NCBI GenBank assembly: GCA_035604615.1
Contig: DATNID010000063.1
Span: 7,326-71,325, forward strand
From: DATJLY01 sp035604615
GTDB lineage: Bacteria > Pseudomonadota > Alphaproteobacteria > ATCC43930 > CGMCC-115725
Direction of reading: 5' to 3'
Length of the DNA: 64,000 bases
The translations under genes were made by a program, and so were the position numbers. The notes under the pieces were generated by a model. The model saw nothing but the letters and a program-made list of their open reading frames with translations, ran no database searches and was not told the origin of the DNA. Below, piece by piece: positions 1-7,270 of this stretch (positions within the stretch are counted from its first letter, which is position 1; every line of letters starts with the position of its first letter).

Positions 1-416
1 GTGAGATATGTGACGTGATTGACGAGCGCGACGGTGCCTCGCGGCGCGTCCGCCGCGAGCCAGTCACCCTGAACGAGGTCGACATTGGAAATGCCGGCGG
101 CCTTGGCGTTGGCGAGGAAGGCTGCGCCCATGTTTGCCGAGGGGTCGACATTGATGACGGTGCGGCAGCGCAGCGCCAGCGGCAGCGACATGCGCCCCGC
201 CCCGCCGCCGACATCGACGATCGCGTCCGACGCCTCGATCAGATCGACGAGTACCTTGAGATTGGCGTCGAGCGGCCGTCGCGGATCGGCCTTGAGCAGC
301 GGATGGTCGGGCTCGAGATCGCCGAAGAGATCGCCCGTCGGCTCCGCCCCGCGGAGCCGGACACGCTGCGCCAGAACTGCATCGACCCGCGCGGCATAGT
401 GTTGCGCTGCGGTCAT
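1..416 (-). CDS. Class I SAM-dependent methyltransferase (3' end outside window)
   Basis: The minus strand is open from an ATG at 416 to the window edge, giving about 138 codons with no stop. A strong Shine-Dalgarno (GGGAGGG) lies just upstream of the ATG. Around residues 63-80 there is a glycine-rich motif I (VDVGGGAGRMSLPLA), followed by an acidic strand end (NVDPS) and later a GDW motif, the layout of a Rossmann-fold SAM methyltransferase. The C-terminal substrate domain is not in the window, so the substrate cannot be named. The gene is divergent from the riboswitch-controlled transporter gene. Confidence 0.8.
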   Translation of the reverse strand, partial: MTAAQHYAARVDAVLAQRVRLRGAEPTGDLFGDLEPDHPLLKADPRRPLDANLKVLVDLIEASDAIVDVGGGAGRMSLPLALRCRTVINVDPSANMGAAFLANAKAAGISNVDLVQGDWLAADAPRGTVALVNHVTYL

Positions 417-514
417 GGTCCCTCCCTCACATTGGCTAGTTCAGTTCACCCGACCTAGCACACCCGAAGCGCCCGCGCTGGAAAACCGTGGCGCGGTCTA
501 GGGGCTGCGTGATA

Positions 515-633
515 GAACCGCATCTCCTTGGGGAGTAGTCGCCCGGCCACGAGCCGGGCCGTGCGTCAACATGCTTGGCTTCGGCCATGGCGCACGGGGT
601 CCCGCTCGCGGGGCATGGCGAGACCAGCGGTCC
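515..633 (+). promoter_or_regulatory. yybP-ykoY (manganese) riboswitch
   Basis: The sequence shows the two signature elements of the yybP-ykoY RNA: GGGGAGTAG at 530-538 and the L3-type GGCGAGACC near 617-625, with GTCAACATGCTTGG and CATGGCGCACGG between them. A closing P1 stem can be drawn between ACCGC (517-521) and GCGGT (627-631). Members of this family bind Mn2+ and commonly control manganese exporters and UPF0016/TMEM165 proteins, which is exactly the next gene. A 7 bp hairpin, CGTTCCG/CGGAACG at 637-658, follows directly and could be part of the expression platform. It has no U-tract, so control of translation or Rho-dependent termination is as likely as intrinsic termination. Confidence 0.85.
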
Positions 634-697
634 GATCGTTCCGAGTCCGAGCGGAACGGCGGGGCCGTGGTCTCAACCGCTCGGTCCGGCATCTCCC

Positions 698-1264
698 TTG
701 CAGGCTTTCCTGGTCGCGATCGTCACCATCGCCATCGCCGAGATCGGCGACCGCACGCAATTGCTGTCGTTGGCGCTGGCAGCGCATTACCGGCGCCCGT
801 GGCCGATCATCGCCGGGATTTTCGTCGCCACCATCGCCAATCATTCCGTCGCGGGACTGCTCGGCGCGTGGTTCGGCGTGCTGCTGACGCCGCGGGTGCT
901 CGATATCCTGGTCGGCGCGAGCATGATGGCGATGGCGCTGTGGGTGCTGCATGCCGACACGCTGCGCGGCAATCCCGACATCAGCAACGGGGGCGCTTTC
1001 TTCGCCACGCTCGTCGCCTTCTTCATCGCCGAGATCGGCGACAAGACGCAGATCGCGACTCTGGCGCTCGCCGCCGCATATCCCAATCTCGTCGCCATCG
1101 TCGCCGGCACTACCGCCGGTATGCTGGTCGCCAATATCCCGGCCGTGTTCCTGGGCGACGCGTTGTCGGGGCGGCTGCCGATCCGGGCGATGAACTATGT
1201 CGCGGCGGTGATCTTCGGGGCGCTGGGCCTCGTCTTCATTGCGCGCGCGGTCGCCTTTTCATAG
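698..1264 (+). CDS. TMEM165/GDT1 (UPF0016) family Mn2+/Ca2+ transporter
   Basis: This integral membrane protein has the family's duplicated signature E-x-G-D-(K/R)-T: EIGDRTQLLSLALAA near the N-terminus and EIGDKTQIATLALAA in the middle. Each copy sits in a membrane helix, giving about six helices. Known members are cation/proton exchangers that export Mn2+ or move Ca2+; MneA-type bacterial homologues are Mn2+ exporters. An open frame runs back to an ATG at 575, but that start lies inside the riboswitch. The TTG at 698 gives MQAFLVAIVTIAIAEIGD, matching the usual short N-terminus, and a 188 aa protein. Its Shine-Dalgarno is poor, which fits riboswitch control of initiation. Function inferred: manganese efflux induced by Mn2+. 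Confidence 0.85.
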   Translation: MQAFLVAIVTIAIAEIGDRTQLLSLALAAHYRRPWPIIAGIFVATIANHSVAGLLGAWFGVLLTPRVLDILVGASMMAMALWVLHADTLRGNPDISNGGAFFATLVAFFIAEIGDKTQIATLALAAAYPNLVAIVAGTTAGMLVANIPAVFLGDALSGRLPIRAMNYVAAVIFGALGLVFIARAVAFS

Positions 1265-1274
1265 ACTTTGCGCC

Positions 1275-1946
1275 ATGCATGAAATCGTACTCGACACCGA
1301 AACCACCGGGCTCGATCCCGAGGCGGGCCACCGCATCGTCGAGGTCGCCTGCATCGAGCTGGCGAACCACCTTCCGACCGGGCGCGTCTTCCACCGCTAT
1401 GTCAATCCGGAGCGCGAGGTACCGGCGGAGGCGCAGCTCGTCCACGGGCTCGGCACCGAGTTCCTGGCCAAGCACGCGCCCTTCGCCGCCGTCGCCGACG
1501 CGTTCCTGGAATTCGTCGCCGACACGCCGCTCGTCATCCACAATGCCGAGTTCGATCTGGGCTTCCTCAACGCCGAATTGAAGCGGCTGGAGCGTCCGAG
1601 GCTCGCCAACCGCGCCATCGACACGGTGGTGCTGGCGCGGCGGCGCTTCCCAGGCGCGTCGGCGAGCCTCGACGCGCTGTGCCGCCGCTTCGCCATCGAT
1701 CTCTCCGCCCGCGAGAAGCACGGCGCGCGGCTCGATTGCGAGCTGCTGGCCGCGGTCTATCTCGAGCTGGTGGGCGGGCGGCAGCCGGGGCTCGACCTCG
1801 CCGCGAGCGGGGCGGGACGGCGCCAGTCCAAGCTCGACCGCCCGGTGCGCCCGCCGCGCCCGCACGCGCCGAGCGCCCATGAACAGGCCGCGCACGAGGC
1901 TTTTCTCGACAAGCTGTCGGCGCCGCTGTGGCGCAAGACGGACTGA
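1275..1946 (+). CDS. dnaQ: DNA polymerase III epsilon subunit (3'-5' proofreading exonuclease)
   Basis: The 223 aa protein has the three exonuclease motifs of the DEDDh class: ExoI DTETTGLDP (D7, E9), ExoII HNAEFDLGF (D94) and ExoIII HGARLDCELLA (H149, D154). It proofreads newly made DNA as part of the Pol III core with the alpha and theta subunits. The C-terminal tail (LDKLSAPLWRKTD) is of the kind that docks on the polymerase. The ATG lies 11 nt after the transporter stop. dnaQ next to divergently arranged secB is a usual alphaproteobacterial layout. Confidence 0.95.
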   Translation: MHEIVLDTETTGLDPEAGHRIVEVACIELANHLPTGRVFHRYVNPEREVPAEAQLVHGLGTEFLAKHAPFAAVADAFLEFVADTPLVIHNAEFDLGFLNAELKRLERPRLANRAIDTVVLARRRFPGASASLDALCRRFAIDLSAREKHGARLDCELLAAVYLELVGGRQPGLDLAASGAGRRQSKLDRPVRPPRPHAPSAHEQAAHEAFLDKLSAPLWRKTD

Positions 1947-1953
1947 ACGAAGA

Positions 1954-2472
1954 TCAGGCGACGGCAGGCGCCTGACCGGCCGCGACCGCGGCGGCCTGTT
2001 GCTGGCGCACCAGTTCGGCGAAATCGATGGGCCGCAGCAGCAGCGGCATGAACCCGCCCTCGCGGGTCGCGTTGGCGACGATGGCGCGCGCGAACGGGAA
2101 CAGCATGCGCGGCGTCTCGACCAGGAGGATGCGGGCTAGGTCCGATTCGGGCACGTTCTGCGCCGTGGTCACCGCGGCATAGACCAGCTCCACCAGGAAG
2201 ACGCGGTCGTTGCCGCTCTTGGCGTCGGCATGAATGGTGAGCATCACCTCGTAAAGCCCGGGCGCCAGGGTCTGCGCCTTGACGTCGACGCCGATCTGGA
2301 CTTCGGGGGCGGCCTGGGTTTGCAGCAGGCTATGCGGCGCGCGCGGGTTCTCGAACGAGAAATCCTTGATGTACTGCGCGTTGATGAGGACCTGCGGCTG
2401 CCCGTCGTCCACGACCGCGCTGCCCGATGCGGCCGGGGCCGGAGACTGTCCGCCAGTGTCAGAATCCGCCAT
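1954..2472 (-). CDS. secB: Protein-export chaperone SecB
   Basis: This 172 aa protein carries the SecB core, including INAQYIKDFSFENPRAPHSL near the N-terminus and TPRMLFPFARAIVANATREGG near the C-terminus. SecB forms a tetramer that holds precursor proteins unfolded and delivers them to SecA. An Ala/Gly/Pro-rich N-terminal extension of about 25 residues and an Ala/Gln-rich tail are common in alphaproteobacterial SecB. It is convergent with dnaQ (7 nt apart) and divergent from the Tim44-like gene. Confidence 0.95.
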   Translation of the reverse strand: MADSDTGGQSPAPAASGSAVVDDGQPQVLINAQYIKDFSFENPRAPHSLLQTQAAPEVQIGVDVKAQTLAPGLYEVMLTIHADAKSGNDRVFLVELVYAAVTTAQNVPESDLARILLVETPRMLFPFARAIVANATREGGFMPLLLRPIDFAELVRQQQAAAVAAGQAPAVA

Positions 2473-2617
2473 CGTTCCGGCTCCCGTTGCGAGGATTGCT
2501 GGCTAGCATGGATCGCGGCCGGAGACAACGCCACCCAGGGGCCATCCCGGCCGGAACTTGCCGTTTGTGCCTGAAGCGCCTATTTGAGAGTCCTCAGCCG
2601 GCGGAGGCCGCGGCGAC

Positions 2618-3262
2618 ATGGACGGCGGCTACCAAGTCATCGACATTCTGCTCTTTGCCGGAATCGCGGCGTTTCTCGTGTTCCGGTTGAGAAGCGTGCT
2701 TGGCCGCCGCACCGGTCTCGAGCAGCGGCGCGATCCATTCGCCCCGCCGCCCCCGCCCGGGTCTCCCAAGGTTCTCGCGCCGCGTTTGGTGAGCGGCAAT
2801 GGCGGAGCGGCGCCGCCCGCGACCGGGCTCGCCGCCATCAAGGCCACCGATCCGGGCTTCACCGAGGACGCCTTCATCAAGGGCGCGCGCGGCGCGTTCG
2901 AGATCATCGTCAACGCCTTCGCCGCCGCCGACAAGGGCGCGCTCCAGCCGCTCCTCAGCAAGGACGTGTACGAGCGCTTCGCCGAGGCGATCGACGCGCG
3001 GCTCGCCGCCAAGCAGGTGCTCCAGACCAATCTCCTGTCGGTCAAGGCCGCAGAGATCGTCGACAGCGCGCTTGAGAACGGCGCCGCGACGATCACCGTC
3101 AAGTTCGCGTCCGAGCAGACCAACCTCACCCGCGCCGCCGACGGCACGGTGGTCGATGGCGATCCCAAGCGGGTCGAGGAACACGTCGATTACTGGACCT
3201 TTGCGCGGCCGGTGCGCGCTCGCGACCCCAACTGGACTCTCGTCGCAACAAAAAGCCCGTGA
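2618..3262 (+). CDS. Tim44/TimA-like inner membrane protein
   Basis: The protein of 214 aa starts with one membrane helix (about residues 7-23, VIDILLFAGIAAFLVFRL), then a Pro/Arg-rich linker, then a Tim44-like domain. That domain includes TDPGFTEDAFIKGARGAFEIIVNAFAAAD and a C-terminal sheet ending in VDYWTFARPVRARDPNWTLV. Bacterial Tim44-like proteins are relatives of the mitochondrial import motor anchor; their role in bacteria is poorly defined. Its stop overlaps the GTG start of mltA by 4 bp, so the two are co-translated. The secB-timA-mltA neighbourhood is typical for the class. Confidence 0.9.
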   Translation: MDGGYQVIDILLFAGIAAFLVFRLRSVLGRRTGLEQRRDPFAPPPPPGSPKVLAPRLVSGNGGAAPPATGLAAIKATDPGFTEDAFIKGARGAFEIIVNAFAAADKGALQPLLSKDVYERFAEAIDARLAAKQVLQTNLLSVKAAEIVDSALENGAATITVKFASEQTNLTRAADGTVVDGDPKRVEEHVDYWTFARPVRARDPNWTLVATKSP

Positions 3263-4455
3263 AGGCGGCTATTGCGCTGGCGCTGCTTGCGCTCGCCGCC
3301 TGCGCGCCGAGGCCCACGCCCGCCCCGTCGCCGCCGCATCTCACCCTCGTGCAAGCGCGCTTTGCCGATCTGCCCGGCTGGCGCGACGACGCGACCGTGG
3401 CGGCGCTGCCCGCGCTGCTGCGCTCGTGCGACGCGCTGGCGAAGCTCGACCCCAAGACCGCGGTCGGCCCTGACGCCATTGCCGGCACCGCCGCCGACTG
3501 GCGCAGCCCTTGCGCCGAAGCCGCCACAACGACGCGCGCCTCGGATGAGGATGCACGGCGCTTCTTCGAGCGCGCCTTCGTGCCCTGGCTCGTCGCCGAC
3601 AAGCATGATCGGAACGGTCTCTTCACCGGCTATTTCGAGCCCGAGCTGCACGGATCGCGGAGGCCGGGCGGCGCCTACGCGACGCCGCTCCTCAAGCGAC
3701 CGCCCGATCTCGTCGCGGTCGATCTCGGCCTGTTCCGGCCCGACTGGCGCGGCGAGAGTACCGCCGGCAGGGTGGTCAATGGCAGGCTGGTGCCCTATGC
3801 GGCTCGCGCCGATATCGAGCACGGCGCGCTTGACCGCTATCGCCTCGCCTTCTTGTGGGTGGACGATCCGATCGACGCGTTCGTGCTTTCGATCCAGGGG
3901 TCGGGCCGCGTGCGCCTCGCCGACGGCACGCTGGTCGGCGTCGGCTACGACGGACAGAACGGCCGCGCCTATGTGGCGATCGGCCGGCTGCTGGTGGCGC
4001 GGGGCGCGCTCAAGCTCGAGGACGCGTCGCTGGCCGCGATCCGCGCCTGGCTCGTGGCGCACCCGAGCGAGGCGGGAGCGCTGATGGACGAGAACCCGTC
4101 CTACGTGTTCTTTCGCGAGCTGAGCGGCGACGGACCGATCGGCGCCGAGGGCGTGATCCTTACTCCGGGGCGCAGCCTGGCGGTCGATCCCGCCTTCCTC
4201 CCTTTGGGCGTGCCGTTCTGGCTCGACGTGGCGCAAGACGGCGCGGCCTTGCGCCGGCTGGTCGTGGCGCAGGACACCGGCGGAGCGATCCGCGGCCCGG
4301 TGCGGGGCGATTTGTTTTTCGGCTTCGGCCGCGACGCCGAGGCGCAGGCGGGGAGGATGCGCGCCCATGGCGCCTATTACATGCTGCTGCCGAGCGGCGT
4401 TGCACCGACGCCATCGACCGTCGCGGCCCAGGGCTCGGCCGGACGCGGTGGATGA
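3259..4455 (+). CDS. mltA: Membrane-bound lytic murein transglycosylase A
   Basis: The product is a 398 aa lipoprotein precursor with a lipobox ending at C15 (LLALAAC). The MltA domain is recognisable from LFTGYFEPELHGSR, the glycine-rich IQGSGRVRLADG and the C-terminal 3D domain, where VVAQDTGGAIRGPVRGD holds the catalytic aspartate region. It cleaves peptidoglycan glycan strands to form 1,6-anhydro ends. The start is a GTG that overlaps the Tim44-like stop. In many relatives the Smr gene follows directly; here about 4.9 kb of other genes separate them. Confidence 0.93.
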   Translation: MKAAIALALLALAACAPRPTPAPSPPHLTLVQARFADLPGWRDDATVAALPALLRSCDALAKLDPKTAVGPDAIAGTAADWRSPCAEAATTTRASDEDARRFFERAFVPWLVADKHDRNGLFTGYFEPELHGSRRPGGAYATPLLKRPPDLVAVDLGLFRPDWRGESTAGRVVNGRLVPYAARADIEHGALDRYRLAFLWVDDPIDAFVLSIQGSGRVRLADGTLVGVGYDGQNGRAYVAIGRLLVARGALKLEDASLAAIRAWLVAHPSEAGALMDENPSYVFFRELSGDGPIGAEGVILTPGRSLAVDPAFLPLGVPFWLDVAQDGAALRRLVVAQDTGGAIRGPVRGDLFFGFGRDAEAQAGRMRAHGAYYMLLPSGVAPTPSTVAAQGSAGRGG

Positions 4456-4559
4456 ATTGGCAAGCTGTAATTGGAGGCCCGAATAACCACATGGAAAAGA
4501 TGGTTTCCGGTCGTTGCGCGGCGGATGACAGCGCAATAAAGCACTGTGGAGATGGTTCC

Positions 4560-4880
4560 ATGCGCAAGCTTGTGAGCGGCTTTGCGGCGGTGGTCCTGTC
4601 GGTCCTGACGCTGTCGGCTCTGGCTCCTGCGCCGGCCGAGGCGCGGGTCGGCGTCTATTTCGGCGTCGGCCCGTGGTGGGGGTGGCCCGGACCGTACTAT
4701 TACGTGCCGCCGCCGCCGGTGGTCTATATGCCGCCGGCCTATTACGCGCCGCCGCCGCCGCCCGCGCCGTTGGCGGCACAGCCGCAATCCTGGTATTACT
4801 GCGACAATCCCAAGGGCTACTATCCTTACATTGCGACATGCGCGGCCGGCTGGCGCCAGGTTCCGGCCCAACCGCGCTGA
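4560..4880 (+). CDS. Small exported Pro/Tyr-rich protein
   Basis: The 106 aa product has a clear signal peptide (MRKLVSGFAAVVLSVLTLSA, cleavage likely after APAEA). The mature part is short and rich in Pro, Tyr, Trp and Gly, with the GPWWGWPGPYYY and PPPPVVYMPPAYY stretches, then a conserved-looking end with two cysteines (WYYCDNPKGYYPYIATCAAGWRQVP). That C-terminal pattern is shared by many small uncharacterised proteobacterial envelope proteins. No function can be assigned. It is followed 37 bp later by a glycine-zipper lipoprotein, so a joint envelope role is plausible. Confidence 0.85.
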   Translation: MRKLVSGFAAVVLSVLTLSALAPAPAEARVGVYFGVGPWWGWPGPYYYVPPPPVVYMPPAYYAPPPPPAPLAAQPQSWYYCDNPKGYYPYIATCAAGWRQVPAQPR

Positions 4881-4917
4881 TGCGTCGCGTGGCAGACGGG
4901 CATCGAGGAGAGCTTAA

Positions 4918-5436
4918 ATGAACAAGGTCAAGACGGCCGCGGCCAGTTTGGCGGTAATGACCATAGTGAGCGGCTGCGCTTCCCCGCCGATGGGACCCAC
5001 CGTCGCCGTCATGCCGGGCTCCGGCAAGCCGTTCGAACTGTTCCAGGCCGATGACGGTTCTTGCCGCCAGTGGGCCGATCAGGCGACCGCCGGCCAGGCG
5101 GAAAGGGCGAACAACACCGCCGTCGGCACCGCCGTGGTCGGCACGGTGCTGGGGGCCGGTCTAGGCGCCGCGATCGGCGGCGGCCGCGGCGCGGCCATCG
5201 GTGCGGCGTCCGGCGCGGCGCTCGGCACCGGCTATGGCGCCAGCAACTCGCAATGGTCGCAGCTCGGCATTCAGCAACAGTACAACGTCGCCTACGAGCA
5301 GTGCATGTACGCGCGCGGCAATCAGGTGCCGGGCTACCAGCCGGTCTATGGCGCGCCGATGGCGCCGCCGCCCCCGGACGGCTATCCGCCGCCCCCGCCG
5401 CCGCCTGGTTATCCGCCGCCCCCGCCCGGAAATTAG
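4918..5436 (+). CDS. Glycine-zipper (YMGG-like) lipoprotein
   Basis: The protein has 172 aa with a lipoprotein signal ending at C20 (TIVSGC). The middle holds a glycine zipper of about 35 residues (TAVVGTVLGAGLGAAIGGG and so on) that could insert into a membrane. It is followed by a QQQYNVAYEQCMYARG motif typical of this family and a Pro-rich tail of PPPPPGYP repeats. It is related to 17 kDa antigen/YMGG proteins of the outer membrane, but the exact role is unknown. The start is ATG with GAGGAGAGC upstream. Confidence 0.88.
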   Translation: MNKVKTAAASLAVMTIVSGCASPPMGPTVAVMPGSGKPFELFQADDGSCRQWADQATAGQAERANNTAVGTAVVGTVLGAGLGAAIGGGRGAAIGAASGAALGTGYGASNSQWSQLGIQQQYNVAYEQCMYARGNQVPGYQPVYGAPMAPPPPDGYPPPPPPPGYPPPPPGN

Positions 5437-5464
5437 GCGCGACCTTCGCGCGCCGAATGGCGCC

Positions 5465-5911
5465 GTGAGCGATGTGCTGCGCGCACTCTTGATCGCCGCG
5501 CTCGCGCTGGCCGGGTGTTCGACCGACCGACCGAAATCGGCCGTGTCGAGTGGCGATGTCACGCCGCCGTGCAGCCCGGGAAGCTGCGGCGATCATCAGC
5601 CAACGAATGCCCTCGCCGACGGAAGCGCCGGACCTGCCGTCGACCTGTCGCTCGACGCCGTCGACCAGCGCCAGATCTCGCGCGCCACCCAGACCGCGCT
5701 CGAGACCGCTTTGCCGAACCAGCCGCTGGCGTGGCAGAACCTGGACAATGGCCATTCCGGCACGGTCGTCTCGGGTCCGTACTATCAGACCGCGAGCGGC
5801 CAGTTCTGCCGCGAATTCCGGCAGACCGTCACGATCGGCGGCGCGACGCAGCAGTCGCACGGCAAGGCGTGCCGCCGATGGGACGGGACGTGGCAGATCG
5901 TCAACGACTGA
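5465..5911 (+). CDS. 17 kDa surface antigen-like lipoprotein
   Basis: The GTG start gives 148 aa with a lipobox at C18 (LALAGC). The C-terminal half (ALETALPNQPLAWQNLDNG, FCREFRQTVTIGGATQQSHGKACRRWDGTWQIV) matches the conserved end of RT0821/Lpp0805-type surface proteins, which carry two conserved cysteines. It lies 28 bp after the glycine-zipper lipoprotein, so both are probably one transcript; together they look like one split 17 kDa-type antigen (zipper in one gene, C-terminal domain in the next). It overlaps the convergent cupin gene by 11 bp. Confidence 0.85.
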   Translation: MSDVLRALLIAALALAGCSTDRPKSAVSSGDVTPPCSPGSCGDHQPTNALADGSAGPAVDLSLDAVDQRQISRATQTALETALPNQPLAWQNLDNGHSGTVVSGPYYQTASGQFCREFRQTVTIGGATQQSHGKACRRWDGTWQIVND

Positions 5912-6395
5912 TCGGTCCGCGGCGCGTGATGCCGGCATAAGGTGTGCCGTCGCGACGCGTATAAAGCGCCGGCTGCGCATCCGCCGGCGCGACCATGTCG
6001 ATGTCCGAGTAGTAGCCGCAATCACCGGCCACGCGGGTGCCGATTTCCAGCACCAGGGCTTCGCGATCCGACTGGTTGCGCAGGCAGTGGCCGTTGGCGT
6101 CGCCGGCCTTGAAACCGGCGGCGTCGCCCGGGCGTAGCACTTCCTCGCCGTCATCGGTGACGAGCGTGACATCGCCGGCCAAGACATAGACGAACTCGTC
6201 CGATCCGGTGTGCCAATGGCGCTGGCTCGACCAGGAGCCCGGCGCCAAGCGCAGCAAGTTCACGCCGAACTGCGTCAAGCCCGCCGCGTCGCCGAGCCTG
6301 ATGCGCTCGCGATTCCGGCACGGCTGGTCGAAGGGCGGCGGATAGAGTGTGCCGATCACCGGCGCGAGCGTCGCCGGGTCGATGCGCTTTGCCAT
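5901..6395 (-). CDS. Cupin-domain protein
   Basis: The 164 aa protein has cupin motif 1 (H-W-H-x4-E-x6-G in SSQRHWHTGSDEFVYVLAGD) and a motif 2 region with RPGDAAGFKAGDANGHCL. It belongs to the small single-domain cupins, often metal-binding enzymes or sensors of sugar or keto-acid metabolism. The start at 6395 was chosen because the longer frame has no better Shine-Dalgarno and adds a non-cupin arginine-rich leader. It is divergent from lutA, with 107 bp between the starts. Substrate unknown. Confidence 0.82.
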   Translation of the reverse strand: MAKRIDPATLAPVIGTLYPPPFDQPCRNRERIRLGDAAGLTQFGVNLLRLAPGSWSSQRHWHTGSDEFVYVLAGDVTLVTDDGEEVLRPGDAAGFKAGDANGHCLRNQSDREALVLEIGTRVAGDCGYYSDIDMVAPADAQPALYTRRDGTPYAGITRRGPISR

Positions 6396-6502
6396 GACAT
6401 CCCTCGCCGAACCGTGTCGGCGGGAAATCTGGCATCGCGCTTGCTTTGGCGCAACCGGCTGGCCCATGCTCGCCTTCCCGCCAGCGCTTCGGGAACCAGC
6501 CG

Positions 6503-7270
6503 ATGAAAGAGCCGGTCCGCGTCGCCCTTTTCGTCACCTGCCTGGTCGATCTGTTCCGCCCCTCGGTCGCGTTCGCCGCGGTGAAACTGCTCGAGGCGGC
6601 GGGCTGCACGGTCGCGGTGCCGCGGAGCCAGACCTGCTGCGGCCAGCCAGCGTACAACTCGGGCGACCGCGCCCACGCCAAGGCGATCGCGCGCCAGGTC
6701 ATCGCCGCGTTCGCCGGCTTCGACTATGTCGTGGCGCCGTCGGGCTCGTGCGCCGGCATGATCAAGGTGCATTATCCGGCGCTCTTCGCGGACGAGCCCG
6801 CGATGCTGGCCGATGCGAAGCTTCTTGCCGGCAAGACGCACGAGCTGGTGGCGTTCCTCGCCGATGTCATCGGGTTCGAGGGAGCGGGCGCGCGCGTTCC
6901 CTGCGTCGCCACGTATCACGATGCCTGCTCCGGCCTGCGCGAGCTTGGCGTCAAGGAGCAGCCACGCGCGCTGCTGCGACGGGTCCAGGGCCTGGCGCTC
7001 AAGGAGATGGCGACGCCGGAAGTGTGCTGCGGATTCGGCGGCACGTTCTGCGTCAAGTATCCCGAGATTTCCGACCGCATGGTGAGCGACAAGGCGGCCG
7101 ACATCGAGGCCACCGGCGCCGATCTGCTGCTGGCTGGCGATCTCGGCTGCCTTCTCAACATGGCCGGCAAGCTGCAGCGCCGGGGCAGCGCGGTGGGCGT
7201 GCGCCATGTCGCCGAGATTCTCGCCGGCATGACCGACGAGCCCGCGATCGGCCACCCGAAAGCGCGCTGA
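6503..7270 (+). CDS. lutA: Lactate utilisation protein LutA-like, Fe-S oxidoreductase
   Basis: The product is 255 aa with two cysteine-rich CCG domains, SQTCCGQPAYNSGD near residue 45 and EVCCGFGGTFCVKYPEIS near residue 180. These are the sequence hallmark of LutA/YkgE and heterodisulfide reductase-type subunits. With LutB and LutC it forms a cytoplasmic iron-sulfur complex that oxidises L-lactate to pyruvate in other bacteria. The ATG at 6503 matches the usual N-terminus (VRVALFVTCLVDLFRP). Its stop overlaps the lutB start by 1 bp (TGATG). Confidence 0.92.
   Translation: MKEPVRVALFVTCLVDLFRPSVAFAAVKLLEAAGCTVAVPRSQTCCGQPAYNSGDRAHAKAIARQVIAAFAGFDYVVAPSGSCAGMIKVHYPALFADEPAMLADAKLLAGKTHELVAFLADVIGFEGAGARVPCVATYHDACSGLRELGVKEQPRALLRRVQGLALKEMATPEVCCGFGGTFCVKYPEISDRMVSDKAADIEATGADLLLAGDLGCLLNMAGKLQRRGSAVGVRHVAEILAGMTDEPAIGHPKAR

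Noticed and set aside
575..697. Upstream part of the transporter frame as coding
   Set aside because: It overlaps the aptamer of the Mn riboswitch and does not look like the family's N-terminus.
3190..4839. 549-codon minus-strand open frame over mltA
   Set aside because: Arg/Ala-rich translation without domains, opposite a clear mltA gene; a by-product of GC-rich third positions.
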